DNA of 24,915 nt. Origin: 2-12-FULL-42-15 sp964196565 (lineage in GTDB: Bacteria > Pseudomonadota > Gammaproteobacteria > Coxiellales > Coxiellaceae). Shown piece by piece: positions 22,079 through 24,915 of this stretch. The DNA lies in contig CAXMUH010000130.1 of assembly GCA_964196565.1 (NCBI GenBank), positions 1 through 24,915 of the forward strand, in the 5' to 3' direction. Below the pieces are notes generated by a model that made no database searches, was not told the origin of the DNA, and saw nothing but the letters and a program-made list of their open reading frames with translations. Position numbers and translations under genes: made by a program. Within the stretch, counting starts at the first letter, position 1, and every line of letters starts with the position of its first letter.

Positions 22079-22106
22079 TTGTTAAGTCCTTGGGATATGG
22101 TAGAAT
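22079..22106 (+). promoter_or_regulatory. Second promoter-like sequence upstream of lpxC
   Basis: TTGTTA (22079-22084), a 16-bp spacer and TAGAAT (22101-22106) form a weaker second candidate promoter, which would start transcription only about 24 bp before the ATG at 22137. Confidence 0.45.
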
Positions 22107-22136
22107 GCGCCCCTAAAAGTAACGGAGTGTTAACAT

Positions 22137-23057
22137 ATGATCAAACAGAGGACACTCAAGAATGTCGTAAGGGCTACGGGTGTGGGGGTTCATACAGGTG
22201 ACAAAGTATATTTAACTTTGCGTCCTGCTGCTATAAACACAGGTATAATATTTCGACGTGTTGACTTAGATCCTGTGGTTGAGATACCAGCATCCGCTAA
22301 TAATATTGGTGATACCAGTTTATGTACTTGTCTTGCAAAAGATGGAGCACATGTTGGTACGGTTGAACATCTCTTGTCAGCCTTAGCCGGTTTTGGAATT
22401 GATAACCTCTACGTTGATGTGACCTCGACAGAGTTACCTATTATGGATGGTAGTTCAGCACCATTTGTTTTCTTGATCAAATCTGCAGGGATTTGCGCAC
22501 AAAATTCATTAAAGAAATTTATCCGTATTAAAAAAACTATAGAAGTAAAAGATGGTGACAAGCGTGTGACCATTAAACCGTTTGATGGTTTTAAAGTTGG
22601 CTTTACCATTGAGTTTGATCATCCAGCGTTTACTTCAGGACCACAAGTGGCGTCGCTAGATTTTTCGACGACCTCTTATGAAAAAGAAGTTTCGCGTGCG
22701 CGGACCTTTGGTTTTCTGTCGCAATATGAACAAATTCGTAAAATGAATTTAGCATTGGGTGCGAGTTTGGATAATGCCATTGTGGTGGATGATTATAAAA
22801 TCCTAAACGAAGATGGTTTGCGATATACCGATGAATTTGTAAAACATAAAATCTTAGACGTGATTGGTGATTTATACCTTTTAGGCCACAGTGTGATTGG
22901 TGAATTTGAAGGCGTTAAATCTGGTCACTCTCTAAATAGTCAGTTACTGGCTAAATTATTAGAGCGTCAAGATGCATGGGAAATTGTGACTTTTGAAGAT
23001 CAAGAACAATTACCCATTAGCTTTTTTCCTGCCGTTGGTGCGGATAATTTCGCATAA
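22137..23057 (+). CDS. lpxC: UDP-3-O-acyl-N-acetylglucosamine deacetylase
   Basis: LpxC is the zinc enzyme that catalyses the committed step of lipid A synthesis. The 306 residues match the usual length. Catalytic and zinc residues are kept: E77 and H78 in GTVEHLLSAL, H237 and D241 in VKHKILDVIGDLY, and H264 in KSGHSLNSQL. The N-terminal TGVGVHTG and the IMDGSSAPFVFLI motif are typical. GGAG lies about nine bases before the ATG. In E. coli the enzyme level is set by proteolysis of its C-terminal tail; the tail here (FFPAVGADNFA) differs. The gene converges on dciA, with a repeat hairpin between them. Confidence 0.98.
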   Translation: MIKQRTLKNVVRATGVGVHTGDKVYLTLRPAAINTGIIFRRVDLDPVVEIPASANNIGDTSLCTCLAKDGAHVGTVEHLLSALAGFGIDNLYVDVTSTELPIMDGSSAPFVFLIKSAGICAQNSLKKFIRIKKTIEVKDGDKRVTIKPFDGFKVGFTIEFDHPAFTSGPQVASLDFSTTSYEKEVSRARTFGFLSQYEQIRKMNLALGASLDNAIVVDDYKILNEDGLRYTDEFVKHKILDVIGDLYLLGHSVIGEFEGVKSGHSLNSQLLAKLLERQDAWEIVTFEDQEQLPISFFPAVGADNFA

Positions 23058-23110
23058 TATATCCATGTTAATATAATTTTAGGCGTGATTAAGGCACTAT
23101 CTGAAGTGGT

Positions 23111-23151
23111 TCGGTCCGACCGGGAAGCATCTAGCGAAGCTAGATTCAAAA
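23111..23151. repeat. Repeat hairpin between lpxC and dciA
   Basis: TCGGTCCGACCGGGAAGCAT leads into a perfect 7-bp hairpin, ATCTAGC-GAA-GCTAGAT (23129-23145), followed by TCAAAA. It is the same family as 66-106: flanks are nearly identical, and the stem differs by two compensated base pairs. It lies between convergent genes and may help end both transcripts, although no T tract follows the stem. Confidence 0.65.
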
Positions 23152-23610
23152 TCAACCGCTTCTATTTTTTGCCAGGCGTAATAAAGCTTCTTTTAATTGT
23201 GGATTGGTGACGGAATTTGCAGATGCGTTAATGGTATCGCTGACGGTTGCTGACATCAAAGGCGTACGACATTGCTTAACTTTCTGCGTCTTGGGGGGTG
23301 ACAGTCGAATTTTGACAAACTCAATTTGCTTAAAATTCGGGCTTGCTTGTAGTGCTTTAGTTATCGTTTGATGTTGATATCTGAGTTGAGTGGCCCAAAC
23401 TGCATTATCTGTGGAGATCGTTATCACTCGGTTATTTATGTTGGCCACTTGGCAGTGTTCGTGCAAGGGCTGGGGCAGAATCTGTGTTAAGATACGGTTA
23501 GCTGACTGAATTAGATCAGTTTTTTTGCAAAGAAGCGTCAAAGTACCGTCTTTTTTTATGACTGTGCTGATACAATTTGGTTCAGATTTTGATGGTTCGC
23601 TAGTATGCAT
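23152..23610 (-). CDS. dciA: DciA-like DUF721 protein (replicative helicase loader)
   Basis: DciA helps load the replicative helicase DnaB in the many bacteria that lack DnaC. From the ATG at 23610 the protein has 152 residues; an in-frame TTG at 23619 is an alternative and neither has a good ribosome site. The conserved DUF721 core is HEHCQVANINNRVITISTD, then NAVWATQLRYQ, then a helix and VKIRLSP. The C-terminal third is low in complexity and ends with a helix, LKEALLRLAKNR. The position between lpxC and secA, opposite to both, is shared with other gammaproteobacteria such as Pseudomonas. There is no secM in this place. The assignment rests on the core motif and context. Confidence 0.8.
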   Translation of the reverse strand: MHTSEPSKSEPNCISTVIKKDGTLTLLCKKTDLIQSANRILTQILPQPLHEHCQVANINNRVITISTDNAVWATQLRYQHQTITKALQASPNFKQIEFVKIRLSPPKTQKVKQCRTPLMSATVSDTINASANSVTNPQLKEALLRLAKNRSG

Positions 23611-23677
23611 TGCTGTCAATTTATGAGAAAATTGCCTTCGGATTTATAAACCAATTTAAATGATAAAAGAATCGCTT

Positions 23678-24915
23678 ATGTTAAACAAGATATTTAAGAA
23701 AGTCATTGGCACTCGCAACGAACGCATTTTGCGTGGATATCGCCGAGTAGCCCATAAAATCAACGCATTAGAGCCTGAGTTTGAAAAGTTATCCGATGAA
23801 GAGCTTCGTGCCAAGACGGATGAGTTTAAACGCCGCATTCAAGAGACAGGTGAAAGTTTAGACTCAGTTTTGCCGGAAGCATTTGCTGTTGTGCGAGAAG
23901 CAAGTAAGCGTACCCTAAAAATGCGTCATTTTGACGTGCAAATGCTGGGCGGCATGGCCTTACATTACGGTAAAATTGCCGAGATGCGTACCGGTGAAGG
24001 TAAGACCTTGGTTGCGACTTTGCCAGCCTACTTAAATGCATTAACGGGTAAAAGTGTGCATGTGGTTTCTGTAAATGATTACCTTATAGAGCGCGATGCT
24101 AAGTGGATGATGCCAGTATTTGATTTACTCGGAATCACGGTTGGCATTAATCTAACTGGAATGGAGCCGGACGATAAGCAAAAAGCCTATGCGGCTGATG
24201 TGACATATGGCACCAATAATGAATTTGGCTTTGATTATTTACGCGATAATATGGTTTATGATTTAGACCAGCGTGTGCAGCGTCCTTTATATTATGCCAT
24301 TATCGATGAAGTTGATTCGATATTAATTGATGAGGCGCGTACGCCGTTAATTATTTCGGGGCAAGCAGAAGCTTCATCTGATCTTTATATTAAAATTAAC
24401 AAATTTATGCCCGGCTTAGAGCAACAAGTTATGGAAGAGGGGCAAAAAGAAGACGAAGTCCCAGAAGAAAATCGGCGTGATTATATTCTCGATGAAAAAA
24501 ATCGCCAAGCTTTTTTAACCGATCGTGGTCATCAAAAAATTGAAAATCTTTTGATGAGCGAAGGCCTGATGCAAGAAGACGATAGCCTCTACGATATTAA
24601 TAATATTAGCATGATGCATTATGTTAGTGCGGCATTGCGTGCCAATACTTTATTTCAACGTGATGTGCATTATATTGTAAAAGATAATGAAATTTTGATT
24701 GTGGATGAGCACACTGGCCGCTTAATGCCGGGACGTCGTTGGTCTGATGGTCTGCATCAAGCGGTAGAAGCTAAAGAAGGTGTGGATATCCAATTGGAAA
24801 ACCAAACACTTGCTACCATTACCTTTCAGAATTACTTCCGTTTATATGAAAAGCTTTCTGGCATGACCGGTACTGCTGATACCGAAGCCTATGAGATGCA
24901 AAAAATCTACGGATT
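23678..24915 (+). CDS. secA: Preprotein translocase ATPase SecA (N-terminal part, runs off the window)
   Basis: SecA is the ATP-driven motor that pushes preproteins through SecYEG. The reading frame stays open from the ATG at 23678 to the window end, giving about 412 residues of the roughly 900 expected. MLNKIFKKVIGTRNERILR is the family N-terminus, which favours this ATG over an in-frame one at 23660. Walker A is MRTGEGKT, preceded by QMLGGMALHYGKIAEMRTG. Walker B is YAIIDEVDSILIDEARTPLIISG, and VVSVNDYLIERDA and FGFDYLRDNM are further motor motifs. LSGMTGTADTEA near the end begins the next conserved block. It is divergent from dciA with under 70 bp between starts, so the promoters must overlap. 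Confidence 0.97.
   Translation, partial: MLNKIFKKVIGTRNERILRGYRRVAHKINALEPEFEKLSDEELRAKTDEFKRRIQETGESLDSVLPEAFAVVREASKRTLKMRHFDVQMLGGMALHYGKIAEMRTGEGKTLVATLPAYLNALTGKSVHVVSVNDYLIERDAKWMMPVFDLLGITVGINLTGMEPDDKQKAYAADVTYGTNNEFGFDYLRDNMVYDLDQRVQRPLYYAIIDEVDSILIDEARTPLIISGQAEASSDLYIKINKFMPGLEQQVMEEGQKEDEVPEENRRDYILDEKNRQAFLTDRGHQKIENLLMSEGLMQEDDSLYDINNISMMHYVSAALRANTLFQRDVHYIVKDNEILIVDEHTGRLMPGRRWSDGLHQAVEAKEGVDIQLENQTLATITFQNYFRLYEKLSGMTGTADTEAYEMQKIYG

Overview
The window is AT-leaning gammaproteobacterial chromosome. Its backbone is most of a division and cell wall (dcw) cluster in the usual gammaproteobacterial order: murE-murF-mraY-murD-ftsW-murG-murC-murB, then ftsQ-ftsA-ftsZ-lpxC, followed by dciA (DUF721) and the start of secA. 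MurE has the DNPR motif of meso-diaminopimelate enzymes, and lpxC shows an LPS-bearing Gram-negative cell. Two effector-like genes upstream of murE and dispersed palindromic intergenic repeats suggest a host-associated member of the Legionellales (Coxiella/Legionella/Berkiella-like). That placement is inference, not proof.

Layout. 1-117: intergenic repeat with a perfect hairpin. 118-2287: two minus-strand genes, an unrecognised coiled-coil protein with a C-terminal membrane hairpin and a phospholipid N-methyltransferase-like protein. 2488-3864: an unrecognised protein that begins with a degenerate J-domain lacking HPD. 3865-4088: palindromic repeats. 4089-14021: eight tightly packed peptidoglycan precursor and division genes, several with ATGA overlaps. 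14022-18540: a non-canonical insert holding a TorF-type putative porin and an Amt-PAS-GGDEF-EAL fusion. Copies of one ~41-bp repeat family lie on both sides of it. A roughly 600-bp intergenic region follows, with a DnaA-box-like cluster, a strong terminator and several long palindromes. 18541-23057: ftsQ, ftsA, ftsZ, lpxC. 23058-24915: repeat hairpin, dciA (minus) and truncated secA (plus).

How it works together. MurC-F with MurB, MraY and MurG make lipid II, FtsW polymerises it at the septum, FtsQ/A/Z build the divisome, and LpxC commits carbon to lipid A. Expected neighbours are missing: ddl between murB and ftsQ, and mraZ-rsmH-ftsL-ftsI before murE. The porin/Amt-GGDEF-EAL pair looks like an ammonium-sensing c-di-GMP module placed where ddl would normally be. 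The most unusual stretch is 17931-18540.
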